Below, piece after piece: positions 1 through 7,001 of a stretch of 8,157 nt of DNA; positions within the stretch are counted from its first letter, which is position 1, and every line of letters begins with the position of its first letter. The position numbers were made by a program, and so were the translations under genes. The stretch is from Clostridium sp. UBA3947 (GTDB lineage: Bacteria > Bacillota > Clostridia > Clostridiales > Clostridiaceae). The notes under the pieces are model-generated. The model was given only the letters and a program-made list of their open reading frames with translations. It was not told the DNA's origin and made no database searches. The stretch lies in assembly GCA_002385545.1 (NCBI GenBank), contig DGDR01000156.1:2728-10884 (forward strand), read 5' to 3'.

Positions 1-28
1 ATTCTTCGAATATACTTAAATTCCCCAT
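1..28 (-). CDS. hemL: Start of glutamate-1-semialdehyde 2,1-aminomutase (hemL), partial
   Basis: Only the first nine codons are inside the window, reading MGNLSIFEE from an ATG at 28-26. Many glutamate-1-semialdehyde aminomutases begin with a short stretch ending in a Leu/Ile-Phe-Glu-Glu motif like this one. The gene expected after hemB in clostridial hem clusters is also hemL, the PLP enzyme that makes 5-aminolevulinate from the product of HemA. The ATG follows the hemB stop by 14 nt and has a strong SD. The identity rests on nine residues plus context, so it is an inference. The rest of the gene is beyond the left edge. Confidence 0.7.
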
Positions 29-34
29 AGCTAA

Positions 35-40
35 CCTCCC
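35..40 (-). promoter_or_regulatory. Shine-Dalgarno site of the downstream hemL-like gene
   Basis: The minus strand reads GGGAGG, ending 6 nt before the ATG at 28. It sits in the 14-nt gap after the hemB stop, so the two genes are read from one transcript. Confidence 0.7.
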
Positions 41-42
41 TT

Positions 43-1011
43 TTACCGTTCCCGTAGCCACTTAGCTGCTTCTAGGGCATAATAGGTTATAATAATATCC
101 GCTCCTGCTCGCTTTATAGATAGCAGGGTTTCTAAGGCTATGCTTTTCTCGTTTACAAGACCAGCCTTTGCAGCAGCTTTAATCATGACATATTCACCGC
201 TGACGCTATAGGCTGCCAAGGGCACCTTTATCATATTTCTTCCTTCCCTGATAATATCCAAATAGGAAAGGGCAGGCTTTACCATCACAATATCTGCTCC
301 TTCTTGTATGTCTGCTTCTATTTCCTTTAAAGCTTCCCTTCTATTGCCTGGATCCATTTGATAACTTTTTCTATCTCCAGATTGAGGTGCTGAGCTAGCT
401 GCTTCGCGGAAAGGTCCGTAGAAAGCAGAAGCATATTTAGCACTGTAGGACATAATACCCACATGAGTTAAATGATTTTCATCTAATACAGACCTTATGG
501 CTTGCACTCGGCCATCCATCATATCGGAGGGTGCCACCATATCCGCACCAGCTTTTCCATGGGAAAGGGCTATTTTAGCTATATATTCTAAGGAAGCATC
601 ATTATCAACCTTCCATTCTTTTAAAACGCCACAATGGCCATGGGAGGTATACTGGCACATGCAAACATCGGTGATAACGAATAACTCCTTGTTAAGCTCC
701 TTAATCCTTCTCACTGCTCTTTGCACTATTCCATTGTCATCAAAAGCGGAGGAGCCAATGTGGTCCTTAGTGTTGGGGATTCCAAATATAATAACCCCTG
801 CCACCCCTGCTTCTGTCACTTCCTTTATTACGCCCTCTAATTGATCTATAGAATAATGATAGTTATTAGGGATAGAGCTTATTTCCCGTTTTATTCCTTG
901 CCCTTCTACTACAAAAATCGGAAAAATAAAATCCTTAACACTTAGTTCAGTTTCCCTTACTAAATCTCTTATTGCAGTTCCTTCTCTCAATCTTCTACTT
1001 CTTAGAAACAT
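43..1011 (-). CDS. hemB: Porphobilinogen synthase (5-aminolevulinate dehydratase), HemB
   Basis: Cytoplasmic enzyme that condenses two 5-aminolevulinate molecules into porphobilinogen, the pyrrole used by HemC. With the start chosen here it has 322 residues, normal for the family. The zinc-type cysteine motif DVCMCQYTSHGHCG gives Cys117, Cys119 and Cys127. The two active-site lysines are Lys192 (in SYSAKYASAFYGPF) and Lys245 (in VMVKPALSYLD), the latter being the Schiff-base lysine by family knowledge. The reading frame is open for seven more codons, to an ATG at 1032 that overlaps cobA-hemD. I prefer the ATG at 1011 because GAAGGTG lies 5 nt upstream of it and the resulting N-terminus MFLRSRRLR resembles other HemB proteins. 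The gap to the cobA-hemD stop is then 4 nt, which suggests translational coupling. Confidence 0.96.
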   Translation of the reverse strand: MFLRSRRLREGTAIRDLVRETELSVKDFIFPIFVVEGQGIKREISSIPNNYHYSIDQLEGVIKEVTEAGVAGVIIFGIPNTKDHIGSSAFDDNGIVQRAVRRIKELNKELFVITDVCMCQYTSHGHCGVLKEWKVDNDASLEYIAKIALSHGKAGADMVAPSDMMDGRVQAIRSVLDENHLTHVGIMSYSAKYASAFYGPFREAASSAPQSGDRKSYQMDPGNRREALKEIEADIQEGADIVMVKPALSYLDIIREGRNMIKVPLAAYSVSGEYVMIKAAAKAGLVNEKSIALETLLSIKRAGADIIITYYALEAAKWLRER

Positions 1012-1015
1012 AACT

Positions 1016-2482
1016 TCACCTTCTATTTTCATAAATTTCTAGTAGCTTCTTAATTATTCCATCGGTACTATATTCATCACAGGTTATACAGGAAAGCTTG
1101 TTATCATTTAACTCCTTAGCTGTAACAGGTCCTATTGCCACCGCCTTTTTTCCTCTTAGGCCTTCAAGTCCAACAAGCTGAATCATATTTTTAACTATGG
1201 AGGGACTGGTATATAGAATAACATCAACCTTATCTAGACTGTTTGGACCATAGGTCTCTCCTAAAACTGGCTCATAAATATAAGCCTGGTCCACTAATGA
1301 TCCTATATTAGCTAATTCCTTAACAAGAACTTGCCTTCCATCAGTAGAGGTAGGAATAAGAACCCTGTCTCCCGGCTTTACTACAGCAGTTAGCTTCTCA
1401 GTAAGCCCTTCAGCAACAAATTCATCAGCCTTGATGATTGGAACTATTCCTCTTGAAAGGAGAGCCTTTTCTGTGGCAGGCCCTATAACAGCAAATTCAG
1501 CTTTAATTATTCTTATATCCTTTTTCCTCTTCACTAGATCATCAAAAAAAATATTTACGGAATTTACGGAGGTTAACACAATGTAATCATAGGTAGCTAA
1601 TCGCTCAATATAAGGCTCTAAAGTTCCTTCAATTTTCTTTATTTCTATAGCATTAAGCTCTGTAACCTCCGCTCCAAGGTCTAAAAGCCTTTCCTTTAGC
1701 GGGGCCCCTTGTGCTTTGCTGCGGGTTACACAGACATTAACACCAAATAGAGGTTTCCTTTCATACCAATTTAAAACTTGGGATAGTTTAACCACTTCCC
1801 CAAAAACAATAATAGATGGTGATTTTATGCCTGCCTCCCTAACCTTTTCACTTATATCTCCTAAGGTTCCTATGACCTTCCTTTGCTCGGAGCTTGTACC
1901 TTTCATTACCACTGCTGCTGGAGTGTTAATATCTTTACCTGCACTAATTAATCTTTCTGTAATAACTTCTATATTTTCAAGACCCATTAAAAATACTAGA
2001 GTACCTGTGAGCCTTGAAACACTATCCCAATTTATATTCAACCTTTCTGCACTCATGCCAGTAAAAACATGAAAGCCTTGTGAATAGCCTCTGCTTGTTA
2101 CAGGTATTCCAGCATAGCTGAGGGCAGAAATTGCTGAGGTTACCCCAGGTACCACCTCAAAGTCTATACCTTCTCGAAAAAGGGCTTCTCCCTCTTCACC
2201 GCCTCGTCCAAAGACATAAGGGTCACCGCCCTTGATTCTTCCTACAATATGACCTTCTTTTACTAACTTTATCATCATTGCATTTATCTCATCTTGACTT
2301 TTATAATGACAGCCTGGCTCCTTACCACAATAATATAGCTTGCAGTTTTTATTTAAGTATTTCAACACATGACTTCCTGCCAATCGGTCGTATAATACGG
2401 CAGTGCATTTTTTTAGAACCCTTACTGCTTTTACAGTAATAAGTTCTTCATGGCCAGGACCTGCTCCAATTAAATAAACCAT
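1016..2482 (-). CDS. cobA-hemD: Fused uroporphyrinogen-III C-methyltransferase / uroporphyrinogen-III synthase (CobA-HemD)
   Basis: Two enzymes on one chain of 488 residues. Residues 1-240 are the SAM-dependent methyltransferase that turns uroporphyrinogen III into precorrin-2: the glycine-rich start is at 5-11 (GAGPGH), the RIKGGDPYVFGRGGEE motif at 82-97 and the VVPGVTSAISAL region at 110-121. Residues 245-488 are the synthase that closes hydroxymethylbilane with inversion of ring D, seen in KPLFGVNVCVTRS at 243-255, LTSVNSVNIFF at 303-313 and YTSPSIVKNMI at 424-434. Such fusions are common in clostridia and would pass uroporphyrinogen III straight to methylation, toward siroheme or cobalamin. 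The usual GAGPGD motif has His11 instead of Asp. The ATG start has AAGGAG (2497-2492) 9 nt upstream, 27 nt after the hemC stop. Confidence 0.95.
   Translation of the reverse strand: MVYLIGAGPGHEELITVKAVRVLKKCTAVLYDRLAGSHVLKYLNKNCKLYYCGKEPGCHYKSQDEINAMMIKLVKEGHIVGRIKGGDPYVFGRGGEEGEALFREGIDFEVVPGVTSAISALSYAGIPVTSRGYSQGFHVFTGMSAERLNINWDSVSRLTGTLVFLMGLENIEVITERLISAGKDINTPAAVVMKGTSSEQRKVIGTLGDISEKVREAGIKSPSIIVFGEVVKLSQVLNWYERKPLFGVNVCVTRSKAQGAPLKERLLDLGAEVTELNAIEIKKIEGTLEPYIERLATYDYIVLTSVNSVNIFFDDLVKRKKDIRIIKAEFAVIGPATEKALLSRGIVPIIKADEFVAEGLTEKLTAVVKPGDRVLIPTSTDGRQVLVKELANIGSLVDQAYIYEPVLGETYGPNSLDKVDVILYTSPSIVKNMIQLVGLEGLRGKKAVAIGPVTAKELNDNKLSCITCDEYSTDGIIKKLLEIYENRR
1017..1023 (-). promoter_or_regulatory. 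Shine-Dalgarno site that decides the hemB start
   Basis: The minus strand reads GAAGGTG, followed by 5 nt and the ATG at 1011. The site overlaps the TGA stop of cobA-hemD (1018-1016), so ribosomes ending on that gene can restart on hemB. The upstream in-frame ATG at 1032 has only a weak purine stretch well before it. Confidence 0.6.
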
Positions 2483-2509
2483 AGCTGTTAACTCCTTATT
2501 TTCTTTATA

Positions 2510-3382
2510 TTAACCATTAATTATTTTCTTAGCTAACTGTCTGCCAAGGTCTAAATAGTCCTCAGCACTACCATAGATATCCTTCTTTATAAGTCGTCCC
2601 TTTACTTCAAACAAGCCAATCATATAAATTGAATTTCCTTTTAGGATTCCATAAGCTCCTATGGTAGAATGACAACCTCCCTTTAAGTACTCCATAAAGA
2701 CTCTTTCTGCCTCTACGCAAACTCGAACATCTGGATTGTCCAATGCTTTTACTATTGTTGAAAATTCATTTCCTTTCACAATTTCTACACCGAGAGCCCC
2801 CTGTCCAATAGCTGGAATTATCTCCTCAATAGTAAAACAGGTTGACACCTTATTCTCAAGACCTAATCTTTTCAGTCCTGCTAAAGCCAAGACAATTCCA
2901 TCTAGTTTTTCCCTATACATCTTTTCTATCCTAGTTTCCACATTACCTCTCATAGGAACTACCTCTAAATCTGGTCTTAAGGCCTTCAATTGGGCAATCC
3001 TTCTTTTACTACTGGTACCTATCCTTGCTCCATAGGGCAATTCTTTAAAGCTGCATCCCTGAGCTGTAATTAGAGCTTCTCTGGGATCCTCTCTAACAGG
3101 CATAGCCCCAATTTCAAAGCTCTCATCTAGGTCATAGGGAACATCCTTCATGCTATGAACTGCAGCCTGAGCTTTCCCAGTTAACAAAGCAAGTTCTATA
3201 TCCTTTACAAAGACTCCTTTGCCTCCTATTTTTTCTATAGACACATCCAATATTTTATCCCCTGTCGTCTCTATTAGGAGCTTTTCACACTTAATATCAA
3301 ACCTCTCCTCAATTTCCCTAATAACATAATCCGTTTGAACCTGTGCTAGGTTACTTTTTCTAGTTGCAATTTTATAAACCAA
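2510..3382 (-). CDS. hemC: Hydroxymethylbilane synthase (porphobilinogen deaminase), HemC
   Basis: Cytoplasmic enzyme that joins four porphobilinogens head to tail into the linear hydroxymethylbilane used by the HemD domain encoded just downstream. It has 290 residues, slightly short of the usual 300-315. Visible family motifs are the N-terminal KIATRKSNLAQVQT, VHSMKD at 75-80 with catalytic Asp80, GTSSKRRIAQL at 122-132, MRGNVETR at 144-151 and PAIGQGALGVE at 190-200. The dipyrromethane cofactor should attach to Cys237 in GGCHSTIGAY, where many relatives have GGCQVPIGAY. The start is a TTG: an in-frame TAG lies at 3409-3407 and there is no ATG or GTG between. The purine-rich leader (AAGGGAG at 3397-3391) ends 8 nt before the TTG. 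Confidence 0.95.
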   Translation of the reverse strand: MVYKIATRKSNLAQVQTDYVIREIEERFDIKCEKLLIETTGDKILDVSIEKIGGKGVFVKDIELALLTGKAQAAVHSMKDVPYDLDESFEIGAMPVREDPREALITAQGCSFKELPYGARIGTSSKRRIAQLKALRPDLEVVPMRGNVETRIEKMYREKLDGIVLALAGLKRLGLENKVSTCFTIEEIIPAIGQGALGVEIVKGNEFSTIVKALDNPDVRVCVEAERVFMEYLKGGCHSTIGAYGILKGNSIYMIGLFEVKGRLIKKDIYGSAEDYLDLGRQLAKKIING

Positions 3383-3390
3383 GGCCCCCT

Positions 3391-3397
3391 CTCCCTT
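3391..3397 (-). promoter_or_regulatory. Shine-Dalgarno site for the TTG start of hemC
   Basis: The minus strand reads AAGGGAG inside a longer purine run (3400-3385) that also includes GAGGGGG. The AAGGGAG copy is 8 nt from the TTG, a normal spacing. The strong site may compensate for the weak start codon. Confidence 0.55.
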
Positions 3398-3433
3398 CTT
3401 CCAAAACTATTTATCTAGCTAATACACAGATTT

Positions 3434-4087
3434 TCATAACCCTAAATCACCATAAAATAACTTGATAATAATATCTCCATAGCCCTTTTTAAAAAAGAAA
3501 TTAAAATCTTCACTGGAGGTAAAGGCCATTATCTCTTTAAGCTTTTCATTTCCTTTTAATGCCTTTCTTAAAGAGCCAAGATAATCAACTAAGTCATCAT
3601 AGTTACTTAAGTAACTTCTAATCCCTTCCATTAAAAACTGAGATGTTATTGGACTTGCTGCTCTAGTATTAATAGAATAGCTTATATTTTTTGTGCTAGC
3701 CTGAGATGGTATTACAAGATTTCCTAACTGGTAATCACTGCAGTCTAAGTACAGCTTGAATTTCTCCTGACAAGCCTTTTTTATCTCCTTAATAAGCCTT
3801 CCTACTCCAAGAGCTATCACCACAATATGATAACTATCTATATAAGCTGAACTGTAGGGAGCTTTTATAAGCTGAATATTAAATTTCTTAGCTAAAGGAG
3901 TGAATTCCTCATCAAAGTCCAAGGATAGCACCGTTACTTTACAGCCTCTCATCGCGAAGCTTTTCGCCTTAATAAATCCAGCCCTTCCGCCACCAATTAC
4001 TAGCACCTTAACCTTAGAAGAAAGAAGGCCTATAGTCATAAAATCTGAGCTTAGGTCAAAAATATTCTCTCCAATATCCTTAGACAT
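3434..4087 (-). CDS. Precorrin-2 dehydrogenase, possibly also sirohydrochlorin ferrochelatase (CysG N-domain / Met8 family)
   Basis: Likely NAD-dependent oxidation of precorrin-2 to sirohydrochlorin, with possible iron insertion to give siroheme. The 217-residue protein has a Rossmann motif VLVIGGGRAGFIKAKSF at 28-44, as in the N-terminal half of CysG, and a later ASPITSQFL stretch at 144-152 matching the family's Ser-Pro region. Asp115 and Asp118 (YLDCSDYQ) lie about where the catalytic aspartate of CysG/Met8 is expected, but the exact register cannot be fixed by eye, so the chelatase role is unproven. The methyltransferase half of CysG is absent here and is supplied by the separate CobA-HemD protein. 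The start overlaps hemA by 37 nt. It is supported by GGGGAG (4102-4097) 9 nt upstream, while the alternative Met17 (4039) has no SD. Confidence 0.87.
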   Translation of the reverse strand: MSKDIGENIFDLSSDFMTIGLLSSKVKVLVIGGGRAGFIKAKSFAMRGCKVTVLSLDFDEEFTPLAKKFNIQLIKAPYSSAYIDSYHIVVIALGVGRLIKEIKKACQEKFKLYLDCSDYQLGNLVIPSQASTKNISYSINTRAASPITSQFLMEGIRSYLSNYDDLVDYLGSLRKALKGNEKLKEIMAFTSSEDFNFFFKKGYGDIIIKLFYGDLGL

Positions 4088-5271
4088 TCATCCTCTCTCC
4101 CCTTTAGTTTTTCCTCCTTTAAAAGTTCAATGGCTCTGTTTACATATACCTCTGAAGCGCTTTTTATTAACTTTTTTGCTAAAAGCTCCGAAGGCTTACT
4201 ATGCTGCTTATTTATAAATACCTTATACCTTTCTTCAAAAACCTTATAACTACTTTCTTTTAGCTTTATAATTTCAGGAGTTATATCTCTTAGCTTTTTC
4301 CAAGTCATATAATCCTCTAGGAATTTATCTATAATATTCATATTTTCATACATAACTTGTCTTCTTTTATTCTTATTTTCTTCATCAATAACGTTTAAAC
4401 TATCTATATCATAAAGCTTAAGCTTAGGTAGTTCTTTTATGCCCTCCTCCACATCTCTTGGTACTGCCAAATCATAAACTACTAAAGGCTTTCTTAATAT
4501 TAGTTCCTTAAATTCTTCTAGCTTAACTACTGGATGAGGTGCAGAGGTGCAGGAAATTATGGCTTCAACCATAGGATAGTAAAATTTCTTTTCTTTAAAG
4601 TTAATGAGCCTAACTTTAGGATTATTTATGTTAGCATCCTTATTATCATATTTTTGGGAATCCCTTACTACAAGATATATTTCCTCTGTTATCCTAGAAT
4701 CTAAAGCATATCTTAGAGCCAAGCTACCAACATCGCCATAACCAATAATCATTAAGGTCCTTAAGCCTCTTTTCCCACAGTCCTTTACAGCTATAGATGC
4801 TGCAGATACTGGTATTTTATTAAGCTGACAAGCTGTTCTAAAAGCCTTTCCGCAGCTGATAGCCTTTTGAAAAAGCTTTTGCAGCTCTGCCTTTATACAA
4901 TTGGAACTTACTGCTTTATCAAAGGCCTCCTTAATCTGTCCTAATATTTGATCCTCACCTAATATTTTTGAATGGAAGCCGCAAGCCACTTTCATTAGAT
5001 GCTCCACTGCCTTTTTATCCCTAACCACAAAAAAATATTTCATAAGCTTAATATCCCATTCCATACTTTTAAAAACAAGCTCTAAGGCTACCTCTTCACT
5101 AAGATCTGCCACAAAATATATTTCTGTTCTATTGCAGGTACTTAGAATAACCACTTCCTCAAATATAGCTTTAAGCCTATTTAAAGCCATATCCAACCTA
5201 CTTAAGGAAATTGAAAACTGCTCTCTTATATCTATATTTACATTAGCTCTAATCCCCATTAATCCTAACAT
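4051..5271 (-). CDS. hemA: Glutamyl-tRNA reductase, HemA
   Basis: First committed step of the C5 pathway: NADPH-dependent reduction of glutamyl-tRNA to glutamate-1-semialdehyde. With the ATG chosen here it has 406 residues, typical of the family. The catalytic Cys46 lies in VILSTCNRTEIY. His91 (EHLMKVACGF) and the GEDQILGQIKEAF block at about 105-117 belong to the catalytic domain. GYGDVG at about 177-182 is the NADPH-binding loop, and the helical C-terminus (about 300-406) fits the dimerization domain. The N-terminus reads GIRANVNIDIRE where many relatives have a His-Lys-Thr-Ala-Pro stretch, a variant I associate with clostridial HemA. The frame also contains a TTG directly before the ATG, but AGGTGGAG (5287-5280) is 8 nt from the ATG. 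Its 3' end overlaps the next gene. Confidence 0.95.
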   Translation of the reverse strand: MLGLMGIRANVNIDIREQFSISLSRLDMALNRLKAIFEEVVILSTCNRTEIYFVADLSEEVALELVFKSMEWDIKLMKYFFVVRDKKAVEHLMKVACGFHSKILGEDQILGQIKEAFDKAVSSNCIKAELQKLFQKAISCGKAFRTACQLNKIPVSAASIAVKDCGKRGLRTLMIIGYGDVGSLALRYALDSRITEEIYLVVRDSQKYDNKDANINNPKVRLINFKEKKFYYPMVEAIISCTSAPHPVVKLEEFKELILRKPLVVYDLAVPRDVEEGIKELPKLKLYDIDSLNVIDEENKNKRRQVMYENMNIIDKFLEDYMTWKKLRDITPEIIKLKESSYKVFEERYKVFINKQHSKPSELLAKKLIKSASEVYVNRAIELLKEEKLKGREDECLRILERIFLT

Positions 5272-5279
5272 CAAACCAT

Positions 5280-5287
5280 CTCCACCT
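5280..5287 (-). promoter_or_regulatory. Shine-Dalgarno site of hemA
   Basis: The minus strand reads AGGTGGAG, then 8 nt, then ATG at 5271. An out-of-frame ATG at 5279-5277 inside the spacer reads ATG GTT TGA and stops at once. Confidence 0.6.
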
Positions 5288-5302
5288 GTGTCTATAAAGG
5301 AA

Positions 5303-5326
5303 ATCCCTCATCAGAGGACGAGGGAT
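5303..5326 (-). terminator. Small hairpin at the reductase stop codon, possible weak terminator or attenuator
   Basis: ATCCCTC at 5303-5309 and GAGGGAT at 5320-5326 form a perfect 7-bp stem with a 10-nt loop. In the transcript sense the stem is followed by a U-rich but interrupted tract (UUCCUUUAU). On the opposite strand it is followed by AAGCTTATTTTTTT. The reductase stop codon (5313-5311) is in the loop, so a terminating ribosome would cover the structure. It could lower read-through into hemA or stabilise the upstream message. The stem is short, so a strong terminator is unlikely. Confidence 0.4.
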
Positions 5327-6954
5327 AAGCTTATTTTTTTGGTCAAAAACTTAGTGCTGGCATCATAATCAAAGTATAAATCTGCTTCTTCTTCAATTTG
5401 CTGAAAATCCTTTATGATTTTTTCTACCACTGACCATTTTTCTTGTATAAAGCTAATAAAGTCCTTGTAGCCAGATTCCTTAACTAAAAGCACTAGACTA
5501 TATATAAAGTCTGGTATCCTTTTAGCTGGAATATCTCCCTTAGCTTCTGCTAGTCTTGTTTTACCTGCTCCTATAAGACCACCAAAGAATACCCTGTAGG
5601 CAGGAATCATACCGTTTGCACCCTTTATTGCTCTACCACTGAAACCAAGCTGTCCTAGCTGATGCTGGCCACAGGAATTTGGACATCCTGAAATACAAAT
5701 CCTTGGTAGCAGTTTCTTTATATCATCCTGTTCCTTGGCAAATCTTTCATATATTGCTGAAGCTAGGCCTTTAGAATTGCAAAGGCCCGTACCACAAACC
5801 GTTTCTCCTACACAACTTGTAATGGTTGTTATAGATGGGTCCGTAGCAAACTCTTGTACTAGCTCTACTAACCCGTCAACATCCTTCCCCTTAATATCTC
5901 TAAGATAAAAGCCCTGAGTATTAGAGAGTCTTATAGAAAGCTCATAACCTAAAGTCTTAATATAATTTATAAGCTTATATAAGTTCTTTGTTTTAAGGTA
6001 TCCATTTTCAGGATGAACGAAAACTGAGTAATAGCCCTTCTGCTTTTGCTCTATAATTATTGGACTATTTGTGGTAGGCTTGCTATTTTCCTCACTATAG
6101 CTTATACTAGCTTCAGTGATTTTCAAATCAAGATTGTATTCTTTCTTTACCTTCTTTATATAATAGGCAAGGATTTCCCTGAATTTTTCCTCTCCAACTC
6201 TATAAAGAATGTATCTAATTCTGGCCTTGTTTCTATTTTGCCAATCACCTTCTGCTTCAAAAAGCTCCTTCATAGCCTGAACATAATAAAGCACATCCTT
6301 CTCATCTATAAAGTTCTCTAGCTTTACACCCACTTGAGGAGAGCCTCCTAAGCCACCAGCCCCATAGACCTCAAAACCTCTTTTTCCATCCTGTATTTTG
6401 GCAATAAAGCCTAGGTCTGCAATGGTGGCATAGGCAGTATCAGCTCCACTGTTTGAAAAGCTTACCTTATATTTTCTTGGTAGCTTTCTGCTTGATGGAT
6501 CCTTTAAAAAATGCTCCGCGGTAGCTAAGGCATGGGGTGTAACATCGAACACTTCCTCCTTATCAACACCAGACAAAGGAGAACAAGCTACATTTCTAGC
6601 TGTATTGCCACCAGCTCCTAGGGTATTTATTCCTAACTTTAAGACATCCCTCATAATTTTCAGAGTATCCTCTAGTTCAACCCCTTGAAACTGAATATCC
6701 TGCCTTGTAGTAAAATGGATTTCCCCTCCTGAGTACTTATCTGCAATTTTGCCTATGGCTTCAAATTGCTGAATTGAAATTATACCCCCTGGAGTTTTAA
6801 TTCTAGTCATATATTTTTCCTGCTGTCTTTCAGGATAAACGCCCATACCTGCCCTAATTCCTCTGATGTTTGGATCTATTTTTCCTTCCTTGTATTCAGT
6901 GATTTTTTCTTCGTAAAACTTTATTTCCTTCTCTATGGAATCTAAAATCGTCAC
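5311..6954 (-). CDS. Ferredoxin-type nitrite/sulfite reductase, siroheme and [4Fe-4S] hemoprotein
   Basis: Six-electron reductase of sulfite to sulfide or nitrite to ammonium. With the GTG at 6954 it has 547 residues, within the range of NirA/Sir proteins. It shows the family's two-fold repeat: ferredoxin-like half-domains near 45-110 and 300-375, each followed by a siroheme/[4Fe-4S] half. The cluster cysteines are complete: Cys381-x5-Cys387 and Cys424-x3-Cys428 (ISGCPNSCGQ). Arginines expected to contact siroheme occur in TTRQDIQF, GGNTARNVACSP and LPRKYK. No flavin domain or partner subunit is present, so ferredoxin or a similar donor is likely. I cannot decide between nitrite and sulfite from motifs; the adjacent COG2855 transporter favours sulfite. 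The start could also be GTG 6963 or 6960, but TGGAG at 6967-6963 is 8 nt from GTG 6954. An in-frame TAG lies nine nucleotides upstream of 6963. Confidence 0.9.
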   Translation of the reverse strand: MTILDSIEKEIKFYEEKITEYKEGKIDPNIRGIRAGMGVYPERQQEKYMTRIKTPGGIISIQQFEAIGKIADKYSGGEIHFTTRQDIQFQGVELEDTLKIMRDVLKLGINTLGAGGNTARNVACSPLSGVDKEEVFDVTPHALATAEHFLKDPSSRKLPRKYKVSFSNSGADTAYATIADLGFIAKIQDGKRGFEVYGAGGLGGSPQVGVKLENFIDEKDVLYYVQAMKELFEAEGDWQNRNKARIRYILYRVGEEKFREILAYYIKKVKKEYNLDLKITEASISYSEENSKPTTNSPIIIEQKQKGYYSVFVHPENGYLKTKNLYKLINYIKTLGYELSIRLSNTQGFYLRDIKGKDVDGLVELVQEFATDPSITTITSCVGETVCGTGLCNSKGLASAIYERFAKEQDDIKKLLPRICISGCPNSCGQHQLGQLGFSGRAIKGANGMIPAYRVFFGGLIGAGKTRLAEAKGDIPAKRIPDFIYSLVLLVKESGYKDFISFIQEKWSVVEKIIKDFQQIEEEADLYFDYDASTKFLTKKISLSLVL

Positions 6955-6962
6955 TGGCACCA

Positions 6963-6967
6963 CTCCA
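6963..6967 (-). promoter_or_regulatory. Shine-Dalgarno site that decides the reductase start
   Basis: The minus strand reads TGGAG followed by 8 nt and GTG at 6954. The GTG codons at 6963 and 6960 overlap this site or sit too close to it. Confidence 0.45.
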
Positions 6968-6969
6968 TT

Positions 6970-7001
6970 CTAATAAGCTACTTCTTCTACCTTCTTATTA
7001 G
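6970..7001 (-). repeat. Inverted repeat in the leader of the reductase gene
   Basis: CTAATAAG at 6970-6977 and CTTATTAG at 6994-7001 are perfect 8-nt inverse copies around a 16-nt loop. In the transcript the 5' arm contains the tandem UAA UAA stop of the 54-residue gene, and the 3' arm ends 2 nt before the TGGAG site of the reductase. No U-run follows, so this is not an intrinsic terminator. It could tune reductase translation, but the arms are AT-rich and the fold is weak. Confidence 0.35.

Noticed and set aside
43..5271. A protoheme biosynthesis operon
   Set aside because: No uroporphyrinogen decarboxylase or later heme genes are visible. CobA-HemD fusion and precorrin-2 dehydrogenase direct the pathway to siroheme or corrinoids.
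5295..5320. CTGATGAG on the minus strand, resembling the hammerhead ribozyme core
   Set aside because: No GAAA core or properly placed flanking stems follow, so this is a chance match within the hairpin at the reductase stop.
5325..5340. Strong terminator for a plus-strand transcript (stem 5303-5326 plus T-run 5334-5340)
   Set aside because: The T-run is separated from the stem by 7 nt, no plus-strand gene exists here, and the T-run is explained by Lys codons of the reductase on the other strand.
5320..5350. Possible promoter for hemA: TTGACC near 5341 on the minus strand
   Set aside because: The -35-like hexamer is inside the reductase coding sequence, and no acceptable -10 box occurs at 16-18 nt spacing.
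497..5368. Open frames on the plus strand opposite the hem genes, for example 497-844, 1716-2072, 2736-3035 and 3900-4217
   Set aside because: They lie antisense to well-supported conserved genes, show no recognisable family features and lack good SD sites. They are shadows of minus-strand codon use.
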